The position numbers and the translations under genes were made by a program. Positions 19,761-31,893 of a stretch of DNA of 64,000 nucleotides are shown here, piece by piece; the stretch's first letter is position 1, and every line of letters begins with the position of its first letter. Source of the DNA: Diadophis punctatus similis (Eukaryota > Chordata > Lepidosauria > Squamata > Dipsadidae). The notes beneath the pieces are model-generated. The model saw nothing but the letters and a program-made list of their open reading frames with translations, ran no database searches and was not told where the DNA came from. The stretch is from assembly GCA_023053685.1 (NCBI GenBank), contig JALIGW010000003.1, positions 143,308,508 to 143,372,507 of the forward strand, written 5' to 3'.

Positions 19761-22700
19761 TTTTGTAGGATGCTTCCTAATGCAATATTTTTATATTCAT
19801 ATGGCAACTGCCCAGGTTTTTAATAAAAAGATGATGCATAACTTGAAGAAAACCACATATTAGTGCCATAGATGTATTTCAAAGGATACCCCTTGCAGCT
19901 TACTTTTTCTCAGCAATCTTTATGAATCAATGGAGAGGACATGTATTTACAGTGAAGAAATTAACATACTCTATTTATTGCCATTTAGGATGCCAAGTGT
20001 TACTTTAGATGCAAAAATATTCTCTTCCGCTGCTGAAAATTATTTTTCTAGAACAAACAGCAAGTATCCTTCATTCATATTATACAGATCTTAAGTGATT
20101 GATAATGAGCTGCTTTTCTGAGGTTTGGTAAAAGTTAGTAAACATCTGAAATAGTCACCGTACACAGCTCTGCTGTAGAGGTGTAATTTCATTTCCATCT
20201 TTGCAATATTCTCCACAGATTATGCTGACTTTTCTATGTACAATTTTATTTTAAATGCAGCCATTCTTGTAGAAAATCTGCTCAGGAGCAGAAAAGCTAC
20301 CCTGACATTTTTCTGAAGCTTATCAGGTTATACCATGAATTCCACAGATCCAGATGTTAAGCTTTGAGCTCATCCAGAAACTGATCTATACAGATGAAAA
20401 TGGGATTTGAATATATTCTTTAAAACATGCGGGAAAGAACAGTCAATAAAATAATAATAACGAAACACGACCATGCTGTGTTTAAGGATCCCCTTGCAGA
20501 AATTTAATAGCTCTGAAATATATGAACAATAAATGCAATTTAGCATAATTTATAATATTATGAATTCATAGGACCATGCTAACTCTCGTGGCTTCAGATG
20601 AGCTTCCCCAAGATTGGTGCCTTCTATGTGGTTTTGCTGACTGAAAACTCAGAGTTGCAATCCCTAATGAACATTAAAATAACAAGACTGGAGGATATAA
20701 TCATCTGGAATAAATCTATGAACAGGTGGACGCTGGAGAAGGAGGAGAAATTGTTTAATACAGTATAAACAAAACCCTACGTTAAGTAATGTAGTTACAA
20801 ACAACAGAAACATAGGTAATGGAAAAAATACCATGAAAACTGAGAAATTTTAAGCTGTAATTCTATATCAGACTACAGCTAGTAGAGTTTCCTTCAAAAC
20901 AGATATGCATAGATTGCATTCTTAATATCCCATGGCAGATCAATGGATTTTAAATAAGTTTAATTTTGACTTATTCAGACTGAGAGAACTCTAATAGTCT
21001 CTTAAAAATGGATTGTTATGTTTGAATCTGCAAGAACGTATCAGTTCAGAGTTTCTTTCAATAGAGTTCATACAGCTTATTTTTTGTCAACATGCCTTTA
21101 TCTGCCAATGCATCAAAATCAGGGTAGATTTCAGAAGAGCTGCCAGAATTATAGTGAATATAATGAAGATTATCTAGTTCCTTTTTTATATTATAGTGAT
21201 GTCTCTGTCTATCTCCTGCCTGAACTCTAATGAAAAATCACATTGTGCTGTCTACCAAGTTCCTTGAAAGTTTACTTTGCATGCAAAACAAGATATGTGC
21301 ACACTCTACTTTATGCTAGTCTATTCAAAGAAGTACCTGTCCATGATCATTGGCCTCACATACACGCATACACCCCTCCCAACACACACATGCACATACT
21401 GTATTACATCAGCTTTGTTTCTCTTCTTGTGTCTACGTTCCAGGTATACGAAGTGATGTGTTCCACATGTTCATTTCCTTTGTTTATTAATCTATAAAAC
21501 ATGCCACAATCAGCAAACAATGAAAGAGAGGTTTTTTTCAGCTTTCCTACTGGGTTCAGTGGAACTCTGAACACGTTGAATAAAATGCCTGAGGTCTGAC
21601 AACTTCAACTCAGACTAATTTTTCTTACTAAACCTTTCTTACATTAATAGAGAGAGAAAGCACAGTTCTGATTATAATGCCTAAAGATGTTCCCCCTTGC
21701 TTAGTAGATCCAAGATTGGTATTTCAGCATCAGGGATCTGGGAATTTTAGTCCACCTCATATGAAATATAATTCAAGGCCATTCTTCTGATACATCAGAA
21801 TCATTTTCTGTATTTTAGGGGTTTTTCTCTCTCTCTCTGTTTTTTTTCCCCCTTTACAAAATAAACAATCATTTAAGCAGGTTGAAAGTGCACTTTAGAC
21901 CCCGAAATCTTCCCATGCTATTCTTTAATATTTCATCATTAAATAGCAAAATAACCTGATATGATCCTAATTTAGTGCCAATTACAATGCATTGATCAAA
22001 GTGACCTTTTCATACCGGAGCACAAAAATCAATCCTACCCTACAACAAATGTCAGGGGGATGCGAGCAACATATAATCTGTGACAATCAAAACATTACTT
22101 ACAAATGAAATCACCAATGACCTGCATGCCAAGGCAATTTCTGCATAATGTGCTCTGTTTGAGTTTGTGGCTTTTGTTGAGTACCTTCCCCACTCCCCCC
22201 CCCAAGCCCCCTTTTTGTTTATTGCCTGAAGCTGTTGTGTGATGTTGTTGCTTCAGGAGCAAAGGATGACTATGATTCTCCAGAAGGATAAAAAAAATTG
22301 CAAGAAAAACAATTGTATTATTTAGGGCTGGTTCGGAGATTGGTAACCCCCCACCCCAGGAGAAACAGCACAACAATGCCTATAGCTGCAACTTCAGAGG
22401 AAGGATGGCATTTCTCTTGTAGCTTCTTTAGATGTAGGCATGCCTTTCAGTGATTTGTGTAGGAGTAACACATTGGTTTCCCCTTCACATTTAACTGAGC
22501 AGCTGTTTTCGCTGACTTTCTATACACAGTAATGTAAAATTAAGGAAGGGTGAACCTATTGATTTTACTTTCCTTCTTTTAATTTCTTATATTACAATCT
22601 TGGGTGGTTCTCTCCTTTTCGTTTTCTTTTCGCTTCGGCTTTTTACTATATTTGTTTAAGACCATATAAAACTTCTTCTTGACCCTTTTCTTAATGTGCA

Positions 22701-24719
22701 CATTTCATATGCGAGTTTGCTCATTGCAAGCCTTATTTGTGAGCTGGTTCTCTGTTATATTGCATTTTCTGGTGTTGTTGCCACATACTTAAATACAGAT
22801 GCACTCATACACATGCCTTTTCCCGTAATATACACGTTTTTGTATGGTTTAACTGCTTTTTGATCTGTTGATTGAGCCAGGAAGTGTAAAGTGTATAGAT
22901 TTATATTATAGTTAGTCAAACCTCTTATCCGTAGGTAAAATGTGACATTTAGAGTACAGCCAAAAATTTCAGAAAATATTTTCAGCAATACCAGAACATA
23001 CATCACACTTTCCCACAATATAGTCATCTGCTTGCAAAAATAGCTACCTATTTATTATAATTGTATGTCAGATTTCTAAGCAGTCATAAGAAACAATAAT
23101 TTTTTGAGCAGTGTACATTTCTGTAACCCAGTCTTATGATCCTCACTTGTTTTTGTTCATTTATGGTGTTTACTTTGCTTGATGATGTCTTCACCTAGCT
23201 TAATCTGGTTAGCTGTTCATGATGGTGACAGCAGTTTATCGTTTTGTAATCCATGACAGTGATGAATGTAATGTTCGCTAATCTAAAAGGAGAAAAAATG
23301 TTTTTTGTCAATAAAACATCATCGAAGATATCAATATTTTCATTTAAACATAATGAATTTATAGACCCCAAGTGTTAAAGAGCTTTAAGAATCAAAACAC
23401 AATATTAAAAGTCTACTTTCTCCTTTGTAACCAAAGATGGAGAATATTTAGTAGAACATAGTGCATAGCCATTTATCTGAGAACATCTAAGTTATATGCT
23501 ATAAAGAAACATATTCCTTGTCTCTGTCTTTAATTTGTTTTTCTTTGATTTCCATTAAATTTCAGCAAACATTTTAATTGCTGCCATAAAATGAAAAAGC
23601 ACTGCACCAAAAATTAAAGAAGCCACCATCTTGGTAAATTAATATCAAAAGTGAAGTTTGGCTTTAACAAATAATGATTTCCTATCATAATTTTAGTACT
23701 GCCATCATTATAATAAAGATCCTTTATTGATGTAATTCAGTCATGATGAATAACTTTACAGAGGAATTACTTGAGAACTTCAGAACTGAAAATAAACACA
23801 AAGAATATAATTTATCTTTATTATGGCTTGGAAGATGTTATCTGGATTTCCTGAAATGAGATTAATTGTACTGGCATGCATACCCGGTAGGCTTTTTTTT
23901 AGTATATATTTACATTTTTGAATTCTGGAAAAATCTTCAACACATTTTGCTAAGGGTTTGAAAGCATACAATAGGTAACAGTACAGTCCTTAAGGTGACG
24001 GCACAGAAACCTTTGAAAATTGGGGAGGGGGGATTTGAGCACAGGCTAATCGCTAGCCAGACAAAAGTGACTTTAGCCAAATGGTAACCCTTTTAAGGAC
24101 AGGACAGAGTCAATGTCTGGGTTTGGAGATTCTCACCAGAAGTACCTACCCAAAAAGAATCAAGGTAGCCTCCAGTCATTGTCAGACAGATGGCAGCTGC
24201 ATTGCTGAGTGGAGCGAGTAATACCATATCAGTGGCTGTGTTGATATCTTTGTAAATTTTCCACTGCATACTCAAGAAAATTGGTTGAGAATTCCAGGTG
24301 GGATTAAAAGGGCTAGACTGGAAAGTGTTGATTCTCATAACAAGCTAAAACAACAAGCAATTGTTCCATTGCTGTTCATTAGCTAGGACCTCTAGCCAGA
24401 GCGCCCCACTTTTAAGGATCCTGGGTTTGCTTAAAACCCAGTATTCAGTAATCCTTTGGTTACTGAAAGACCCTGCTGTTGGCATTGCTGCATGTGCCAA
24501 TGTTATATTTTTCTGTTCTGGACCAACAGATACCTGTACATGTAAAAGCAAAATTCATATATGTCAGTTTTTGTACTAGACAAGATTACTATATGTCAAA
24601 CAAAGATCAGAATCCTTTGTTTCTGAAAGAAAGCAGCCAGACATGCTAATGTTCAGAAATTCCAGCTTTCATAGGAGATCCCCACATTTCTACCTGTCCT
24701 ATTTGATTAGGCAGAAGAA
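19761..24719. other. About 5 kb with no gene or clear repeat
   Basis: Mostly unique-looking AT-rich sequence, with only short simple runs (for example a T/C run near 21825-21855 and a C-run near 22193). Open frames are short and show no domain. This is the longest repeat-poor stretch in the window. Confidence 0.6.
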
Positions 24720-25425
24720 GTATACCCTGGGTACCATCACCTAAAGAGGTTGGCCATTCGGCCCAGAAAACGTCTTTACCACAATGGCATCCATTTTCTG
24801 GAACATCATAACTCTAGAGATAAGATTGACCCAAAACATTGTTGGCCTTTCATAAAACCTTGAAGACCTGGTCTATGCTTCAGCCTTAGAGCCTGCCTCA
24901 TGCAGTGGCAGCCATTATTATTTCCCCCCGGCTGCTGTGTGTTTTATCATTTTGTAAATGTATGTTTCAGGGGCGGGTTCCTAATTTTTTTACTGCCACT
25001 CTGTGGGCGTGGCTTATTTTGTGGGTGTGGCTTGCCAGCCATGTGACCGGGTGGGCGTGGGCCTCGGGAGCTTGGCAGCATCTGTCAGCATCTCACGCGC
25101 TCCCTCAGCCATCCTCCCCTACTTGGACTCACTGTGGAGTAGGAAGGCAGCGCATGCGCAGTGCAGGAAGCTCAACTTCTGGGCATGCGCAGAAGAAATA
25201 TTTTTTTTAAAAAAAATAATTTATGGCAGCGCCCAGACACCAACAACCGACCGCACCGGTACTGTGACGTCACTAGCAGGCCGCTACCAGTGCTATAGAG
25301 TGGACCGCACTGGTAGGAACCCACCATTGGTATGTTTGTTTAAAATATTGTAAGCCACCCATGTATTTGAGATGGATGGCTATATAAATTGATTAAATAC
25401 AGTAAGTAAGTAAATAAATAAATAA
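24720..25425 (+). mobile_element. L2-like LINE 3' end, split by a hAT copy
   Basis: The left part (to 24967) keeps decayed C-terminal ORF2 features (a WN-type motif, then CTTGAAGACCTGGTC, the usual LKTWLF-like region). After the hAT, 25338-25425 has the 3' UTR end gtaagccacccatg...ggctatataaattg and a tail of AAAT units. The hAT duplication (GTATGTTT) sits within the LINE, so the hAT is younger. Confidence 0.6.
24968..25329 (-). mobile_element. hAT-type MITE, CAGGGGTGGG family
   Basis: Starts CAGGGGCGGGTTCC and ends GTAGGAACCCACCATTG. The duplication GTATGTTT is at 24960-24967 and 25330-25337. It contains the tgggcgtggc / gccatgtgaccgggtgggcg segment that is amplified as a minisatellite at 13428-13650. 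Confidence 0.92.
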
Positions 25426-25511
25426 TAGATCGATAGATCAATAGATCGTTAGATCGATCGTTAGATCAATCGATAGATAGATAGATAGATAGATCGATAG
25501 ATAGATAGATA
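25404..25511 (+). repeat. (AAAT)n then GATC/GATA-type microsatellite
   Basis: The LINE tail passes into AAATA units and then into an irregular mix of GATC and GATA units (atagatcgatagatca...). Confidence 0.9.
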
Positions 25512-27048
25512 GCTACCAGCATTTGCTGAAGGCTTTGCCCTTAAAAATTATATCCTCAAATAATCATTTCGATTTCTCTTTGGTCTACCCAACTGTTGAT
25601 AATATGGGATAGGAAGCTTGTTAGGATCAAGCCTAGTTTTCTGTCTGAACAGTGTAAGAAGAATATATGTATCCCTGACAAATCTATTAACAAATGTGAT
25701 TTATGACTGACACTCTGTATGTAGGCTCAGTAAAGAGCTAAATAATATTCAAATGGTAGTTATGAACCAAATCCAATTCATTTCATGCTGATGCAGAATT
25801 AGTTCCAGACTAATACAAAGAAGCACTACGGGCCAACTGTTAAGGTGACACCCTCCTTTAAACATGTCTATCCAATGCAATTTGCAGCTTAACGGCTCCT
25901 CTATAAATGATGTGATTAAGTTTTATATATTGCTGTATATTTGATATATTTACCCAAATCCAGCTGTTGCTCTGTATACTGTTTCAGATGTTTAGAAGTG
26001 AATCCATTATTTGGAATGGATGCTTTTCCAAAGGAGTTTTTGAGAGAACTTTAAAAAAGAAAAGAACTTTTTTATATATGGAGGGCTGCTATGTCCTTGT
26101 TAGCCCTGCACCACTCAGTAGCATGAGATCCTGTCTTTTGTTCCTAATAGATAGCTCCAGCATTGTCTATTCAATCAACTATAGTACAATAATTTCTTCA
26201 AAATAATTGTCTGCATGGCTAAGACACTTGTGAGAACCTAAGAGGGACCAGGAAGTTTTTGAGTTCTGTTTTAAATAAGCATCACAATTTTGAAAGGACA
26301 GAAAATGTCATCAACATTGGTTAGATGGGGAAGCACATCCCTTCAGGTATGCCTATGTAAAGGCATGGATTAATCAAAGTCAACATGGTTCATCTGTGAT
26401 TTTTTTAAAAAGAACATTTCAGTAAGGATTGAACAAACTCATTTATTTCTCTCAGACATCCCCTTTCCACAAAAAGAACATGTTTTTGAGTTAGTAAATG
26501 AACTGATTTTAATGTTTCTTCTCAACCTAGTCTAGCTTAAAGATTGTTGCAAGGATAAATGGAGAAGCTGGTAAGGCACCACAATCTCCTTGGAGGAAAA
26601 ATAGATCACAAGATGAAATAAATGAATCTGGTTGCAAATTGGCCTGTTTCAATCCATAATCTCAGACTCTTGAGATAAAACATTCATAGAACTCTGTGTA
26701 AAATTTATTAACTGGGATGTTCTCTGAAACTAATTGATTTAGGCTTGCAGTTGGCAGCATGCCAGCTCATAGTACAATTATTATTGCCTTTCCCTCTCCC
26801 CATAAGTAGTTGTTATGATCTTTGTTCTCAGATCTATTAGTGTATGTATTAGAATGGATTCAAAATGTCAAGTTTGTGCAGATAATTTATAGATGTACTC
26901 TTTCCTCTCATTGAGTCACAAGTATTGTTCAAAATAACATAGGAAATTACATGCCATTGCTTCTGAAATTTTATAAAGTGGTAATTCTTATAATATTGAG
27001 AGGTCAAATCGAATAAGGTTATCTAACAGTCAGCAGAATCAGCAATTG
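25512..27048. other. No gene or clear repeat seen
   Basis: Unique-looking AT-rich sequence. A 79-codon frame at 25967-26206 has no recognisable domain. Confidence 0.6.
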
Positions 27049-27069
27049 GAGAGCCAGTTTGGTCTAGTG

Positions 27070-27485
27070 CAGTGATGGCGAACCTTTTTTTCCTTGGGTG
27101 CCGAAAGCACACGCGCACGTGCTATCACACATATGTACGTGCCCACACCCATAATTCAATGCCCCCCATTTGTCCCACCCCCTGCGCATGCACGCATGGC
27201 ACCCCCTCCCTGCCCCCCATTTCCAGACTTCTGGTTGGCCCGGTAGGCCCGGTTTTCACGCTTCCCAGGCTCTAGAGGCTTTCTTGGAGCCTGGGGAGGG
27301 TGAAAACGCCCCCGGAGGCCCTCTAGAGGCTGAAAACACCCTCTCAGAGCCTCCGCGTGAGCCGAAAATCAGCTGGTCGTTGCGCACCTGTGCGCTGGAG
27401 CTGAGCTAGGGCAACGGCTCACATACCGGCAGATATGGCTCTGTGTGCCACCTGTGGCACCCGTGCCATAGGTTTGCCATCACGG
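27070..27485 (+). mobile_element. hAT-type element, CAGTGATGGCGAACC family
   Basis: Ends CAGTGATGGCGAACC and GGTTTGCCATCACGG are inverted. GTCTAGTG flanks it at 27062-27069 and 27486-27493 and is part of the Sauria SINE head, so the site before insertion is known exactly. The interior is GC-rich with no transposase. It is related to 45172-45593. The termini recall OposCharlie-like hAT families, from memory. Confidence 0.93.
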
Positions 27486-27668
27486 GTCTAGTGGCTAAAG
27501 CACCAAGTTAGAAAGCAGGAGACTGGAAGCTCTAGTCCTGCCTTAGCCATGAAAGCCAGATGGGTGACCTCAGGCCAGTCTTTCTTTCTCAGACCAACTC
27601 ATCTCACAGGATTGTTGTTATGAGGGCAATAGGAGAAGAAGGTGTGTTGGATATGTTTGCCACCTTGA

Positions 27669-27820
27669 TGTCTATGGAGATTCTCAATCATCCAGGTCAG
27701 GGTAACAGGAAACAGGACTGTCTTGTGTTTTTTTCCCTGAAAGAAGCTTCTTGGATGAGAAGCAACATGTTTTCAAGGGGAAAAAAAACCCTTGAAAACC
27801 GCCTTTTGAAAAACACCTTT
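27669..27820 (+). mobile_element. Palindromic MITE in the Sauria SINE
   Basis: Starts tgtctatggagattctcaat and ends ccttttgaaaaacaccttt, the two ends of the family at 14710 and 42022. The SINE sequence TGCCACCTTGA before it and TGCCACTTTGA after it look like a duplication of about 11 bp with one difference. Confidence 0.7.
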
Positions 27821-28038
27821 GCCACTTTGAGTTATTTATAAAAATAACAAAAGCGGGATACAACTAGCTAAATAAATAACTCAGGAAAAACCAGATATCT
27901 GTTAAGATTATAGAAGTCTGAAGCATGGCTGACTCAGGAATTCTGGGAGTTGAAGTCCACAGGTCATAAAGGGGCCATAGTTGCCCACCCACGTTCCTTC
28001 AAAATAGCTTCTAGTCTGAGTCTTTAATAACTTGCATT

Positions 28039-28480
28039 CAGGGGTAGGGTTCAAAAATTTTAGCAACAGATTCTCTGCCCGGTTGCTGGGTGGGCGTGGC
28101 ATGGGGGCATGGCCTACTTGGCCTCCTGCACCATGGCGGGGGGGCATTTTTACCCTCTCCAAGCTCTGGAGGCTTTCCTGGAGCCTCTGGGAGGGCGAAA
28201 ACAGCCTCCCCTGGGCTCCGGAGGCCCTCCAGAGGCCAGAAACTGCCCCATTTCCAGACTTCTGGTACTTTCAGTAAGCCCATTTTTCACCCTCCCAGAG
28301 CCTCTGCACGGGACCTGCACTTACCTGGCATCCAAAATGGGCCACATGGAGACTCCTGGGAGGGGCAGGGTGGGGTGAGCGGGGTCAGCCAGTCCTTGCA
28401 ACTACTGGTTCGGTGAACCAGATGTCAAATTAACATCCAGTTCACCCGAAACAGTCCGAACTAGCTGAATCCCACCCCTG
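28039..28480. mobile_element. hAT-type element, CAGGGGTGGG family (442 bp)
   Basis: Starts CAGGGGTAGGGTTC and ends GAATCCCACCCCTG. The duplication CTTGCATT is at 28031-28038 and 28481-28488. The interior is GC-rich and different from the short copies, so it is another subfamily or one with filler. No transposase frame. Confidence 0.92.
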
Positions 28481-28488
28481 CTTGCATT

Positions 28489-29313
28489 CCTGTAGATGAA
28501 CAAAATAGGGGGGAGGGATCCCTTCTATTTAAGGTTTGAATTCCCCACATTTAGCTTTCCATTATTTAGCCCTTGGTGTTATCAATTTTTAACAATTTTT
28601 ACCTCATGGATGCTAAATGAGTTCTTGCTGAATTATAATTGCATAAAAAGAGGATATTTTTTTCCACAACAAATGAGGCCTGATTGTTTCCTCTAATCTC
28701 ATAGAATGTGGATTTAAAAATGGACTGTATTGTATGGTATTCCCAGGTCCCCATCCACCATGATTGTTGCTGTTTATCAGTGTTATTCCCTGTTTTGTAT
28801 CCAGATTTGGGAGCTCTTCAGAGAATGGACAAGGAATTAAAATGTAGTGAGGGAACTATCCAACTATGCAGTCACACCTTTCCAATAAGATGAACAGGAA
28901 GAAAATGTACATAACAATATTTGTTGTTTTTTTCTGTGTTGTTCTAAAACTTCTGGAGCACCAGTAAGATCATGATTCAAGACAAACTTCAGTTCATTAT
29001 TCCTCATTTTAAGCAGACTCAATGATATAAATATAATGTTGCCTGACTGACAATGAGTCTTCTAACCTTTCTTCAGGCTCCTTATAATCTGCTGTTTCTA
29101 GGAGTGATGAGAAAAACTTGGGGTGGGATCAGTCTAGGACACAATGATATAAAAATGCACCAACTCCCATGTAGTACAGTCTTTAGAATAATGGTATTAG
29201 CACATTATTATGATCTAATAATTTATCCTCATAATATTAGGATAAGAAAGAAAATTCTTTTTGAAGGATGTTTGCTCTGTTTTGGTGCTTTTCCTGGCAA
29301 GAAAAAAGAGAAG
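28489..29313. other. No gene or clear repeat seen
   Basis: Unique-looking AT-rich sequence between two hAT copies. Confidence 0.6.
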
Positions 29314-29321
29314 TACTACAG

Positions 29322-29676
29322 CAGAGGTGGGTTCCCCCCAGTTCGCACCAGTTTGCCCGAACTGGTAGCAAACCGCTGGTGATGTCATTATGACGTCACA
29401 GAACCAGTTTGGTCGGTGCCGGTCCGTGGGCGCCGCCATCTTTAAAAAAATTTTTTTTTAATTTTTCCCGGGTTTTTTTTCTTCTGTGCATACGCAGAAG
29501 TTGAGTTTTTGGCACTGTGCATATGTTGCCATCTTGTTTTTGGCTTTTTAAATTTTTTCAGATTTTTCGGCACTGCGCATGCGCAGACGTGCAATGCATG
29601 TGTGCGCCCATGAGGCGCAGCCACGCGGCGCGGGAGGAAGCGAACCGGCAGCGAGGTAAGTTAGAACCCACCCCTG
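29322..29676 (+). mobile_element. hAT-type MITE, CAGGGGTGGG family
   Basis: Starts CAGAGGTGGGTTCC and ends TTAGAACCCACCCCTG. The duplication TACTACAG is at 29314-29321 and 29677-29684. The left part matches the left end of the 4-kb element at 9626 (including the cgccat...ttttt and cttctgngcat segments). Confidence 0.93.
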
Positions 29677-29684
29677 TACTACAG

Positions 29685-31541
29685 GTAAGCTAGATGAGCA
29701 GTTGCCAACTCTCCTAGACCCAAACATTGGTACAGATGCTGATCTTCAGAGTCAGAATAAGAGGAATTGCATCTAGTTCTGGTTCACTGCATTTATTAAC
29801 TGTAGTTTACAAGAAGGAAGAAGAACAATTTTAAAGGTTATTTCTATCCTTCCACAAAGTTATCCATGATGGTAGAAGTGATGGTGTGGATCAAGATATA
29901 CCTTAAAATATTTATCAAGTTATCCTTGATAAATAAAACAAAACCTTTTAACAAATGCCTTTAAGTTTGTCAAACATTCTGGCAAATCACATTGCATCTT
30001 AGGAAATCTCTGTGGATCATTTCCAGTGCTGTCCATTTGTTCTCAGCTCCCAGTAAATAAAATAACAATGAATACATAAATACTGACAGAGCTTACCTTA
30101 AAAACAATTTACACGGCAACTTTTGCACAACAAAGTATGTGAAAAACCCAAGATTTCTAATAACATCATATAATTGAGCTCAATTTATATTTGCATCCTG
30201 ACAATTTATGGAAATCACTACTGAATTTTTATGCAATTCTAGAAGAGCAGAGGGATATGAAAAATGAAAAAAAAAACTACCAGAAAGATTTTAAAAAGAA
30301 AAGTGTACAAATTATGTTAACTTTATATATTTAGTGAAGATTAATCATTTTTCTGTACTACATTTTCACATTTAAAATTGATGTTTACATTCAAGATTTA
30401 ATGTGTTCATACTATTGCAGTCTACTGTTGTTATAAATAATCTTGGGCAGAATTTGAACTCTAAATAATTCAGTATGTTTTTTAAAAAAATGTCACACAA
30501 ATGAATATTCATTTTACTATGTACTAGTAGTTATTAAAGGCTTATTCCTATTAAAGTCTGAGACATCTGGGAAAATCTGGATGTTGTCCTATCAATATTC
30601 TTTTAATTCTTTATGCCTTAAGTGCATTTAAAATTTAATCCGCAGATTATATGGAAAAACTTCATTTGTTCTGGCTATAAATCATATCTTACTAGAGGAA
30701 ACCAAATTTTCTAAGATCACAGATTGGAAAATTATTAACTTAATTCTTTACAAATTGCATGAAAGATAATATCTGATAATCCATTAAGGGCATCTTAATC
30801 AATGTCTTTTACCTAAGCACGCTGATAAGAGTCCAAGCACTGTTGATTAAAAGAGTGCAGTGTAATGGTTTATTAAAATGTCAAAGCACTTGAAATTAAT
30901 ACTGTGCTAATGCATCAAGCAACTAATTTAGTTTGGAGAAAGTCGCTGTGTGCCAAGGATTTAGAGTTAAAAACAATTGGATTGTATGTAACTTGCCAAA
31001 AGAGAATAAAATAGAGTTGATATTCTATACATGCAGCAAATCTAGATTTTGGGTTTACATACGCAGCATAGGAAACTTAAGTTCTTTCTGGCTTTAAAAA
31101 AAAAATCAACCCACTTGAGTTCAGTGCACCTCCTTGGGCACAAGTAATTTATATCCATAAACCAGCAAAGTTAGTGTATTTGGGTTTAAAATTGAACAGG
31201 TCATTGTAATGGTGTTGTGGATTAAGTGCTCTACATTTTATTTGCAAGGCAGTACTGTGCTGAATTGAAGAAGAATAACTATATCAAACTGAATTGGAAA
31301 GAGTCTTATAGGAACTGTATTAGAAATCAAGAAGTTTCACCCAGATGGAGGAAAATTGAGAAAATATGAGGAAAATAAAATTTTAGAGGAATGTTGCCTC
31401 GTTCTAGCTTAAGTGGGTTACGCTGGAAATAAGAAATCATAGCTTGTGGATTGTTTTTTCTCTCCTTTTTCCTTCAATTGATCTTATCTTGAAAATCTGT
31501 AGATTGACTAGACTGAGGCCATCACCATCCACAAGAAACTT
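29685..31541. other. Repeat-free stretch; possible conserved non-coding DNA
   Basis: No repeat, gene or simple tract was recognised. The part around 30660-31050 is rich in TAAT-type homeodomain-like cores and has no visible decay pattern of a transposon, which is compatible with a conserved regulatory element. This is a weak inference from composition only. Confidence 0.35.
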
Positions 31542-31893
31542 CAGGCATACCTCGTTTTACTGAACTTCAATATATTGTGCTTCACAGATACTGTGTTGTT
31601 GTTTTTTACAAGACTCTCCAACAACAAAAAGATTATGATTCAGTGAAAGGGTAAATGTCAATTAGCATATTTTAGCAATAAAGTGTTTTCAACCAAGATG
31701 TGTACATGAGGTTTATTTGGACAGAATGCTATTGCACACTTAACAGACCACAGTATAGTGTAAACATAACTTTTATATGCACTGGGAAACCAACAGAATT
31801 CATGTCACTTGTTTTATTGTGATGGTCACAATGTGAGATACCCTATTTCCCCAAAAATAAGACCTATCCCAAAAATAAGCCCCAGCATGTTTT

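Larger units (their letters stand above)
27049..27880 (+). mobile_element. Sauria-type SINE, split twice
   Basis: The head GAGAGCCAGTTTGGTCTAGTG and body (after the first insertion: gctaaagcaccaagttagaa, gggtgacctcaggccagtc, tcacaggattgttgtt) are those of the squamate Sauria SINE. Its tail gagttatttataaaaataac plus aaagcgggata is the Bov-B-like 3' end. A hAT copy entered at GTCTAGTG and a palindromic MITE entered just before the tail. Without the insertions it would be about 260 bp. Confidence 0.85.

Noticed and set aside
19217..19807. 196-codon minus-strand frame in TGCATG-rich DNA
   Set aside because: Low-complexity GC/CA-rich filler between transposon remnants; several frames are open at once, on both strands.
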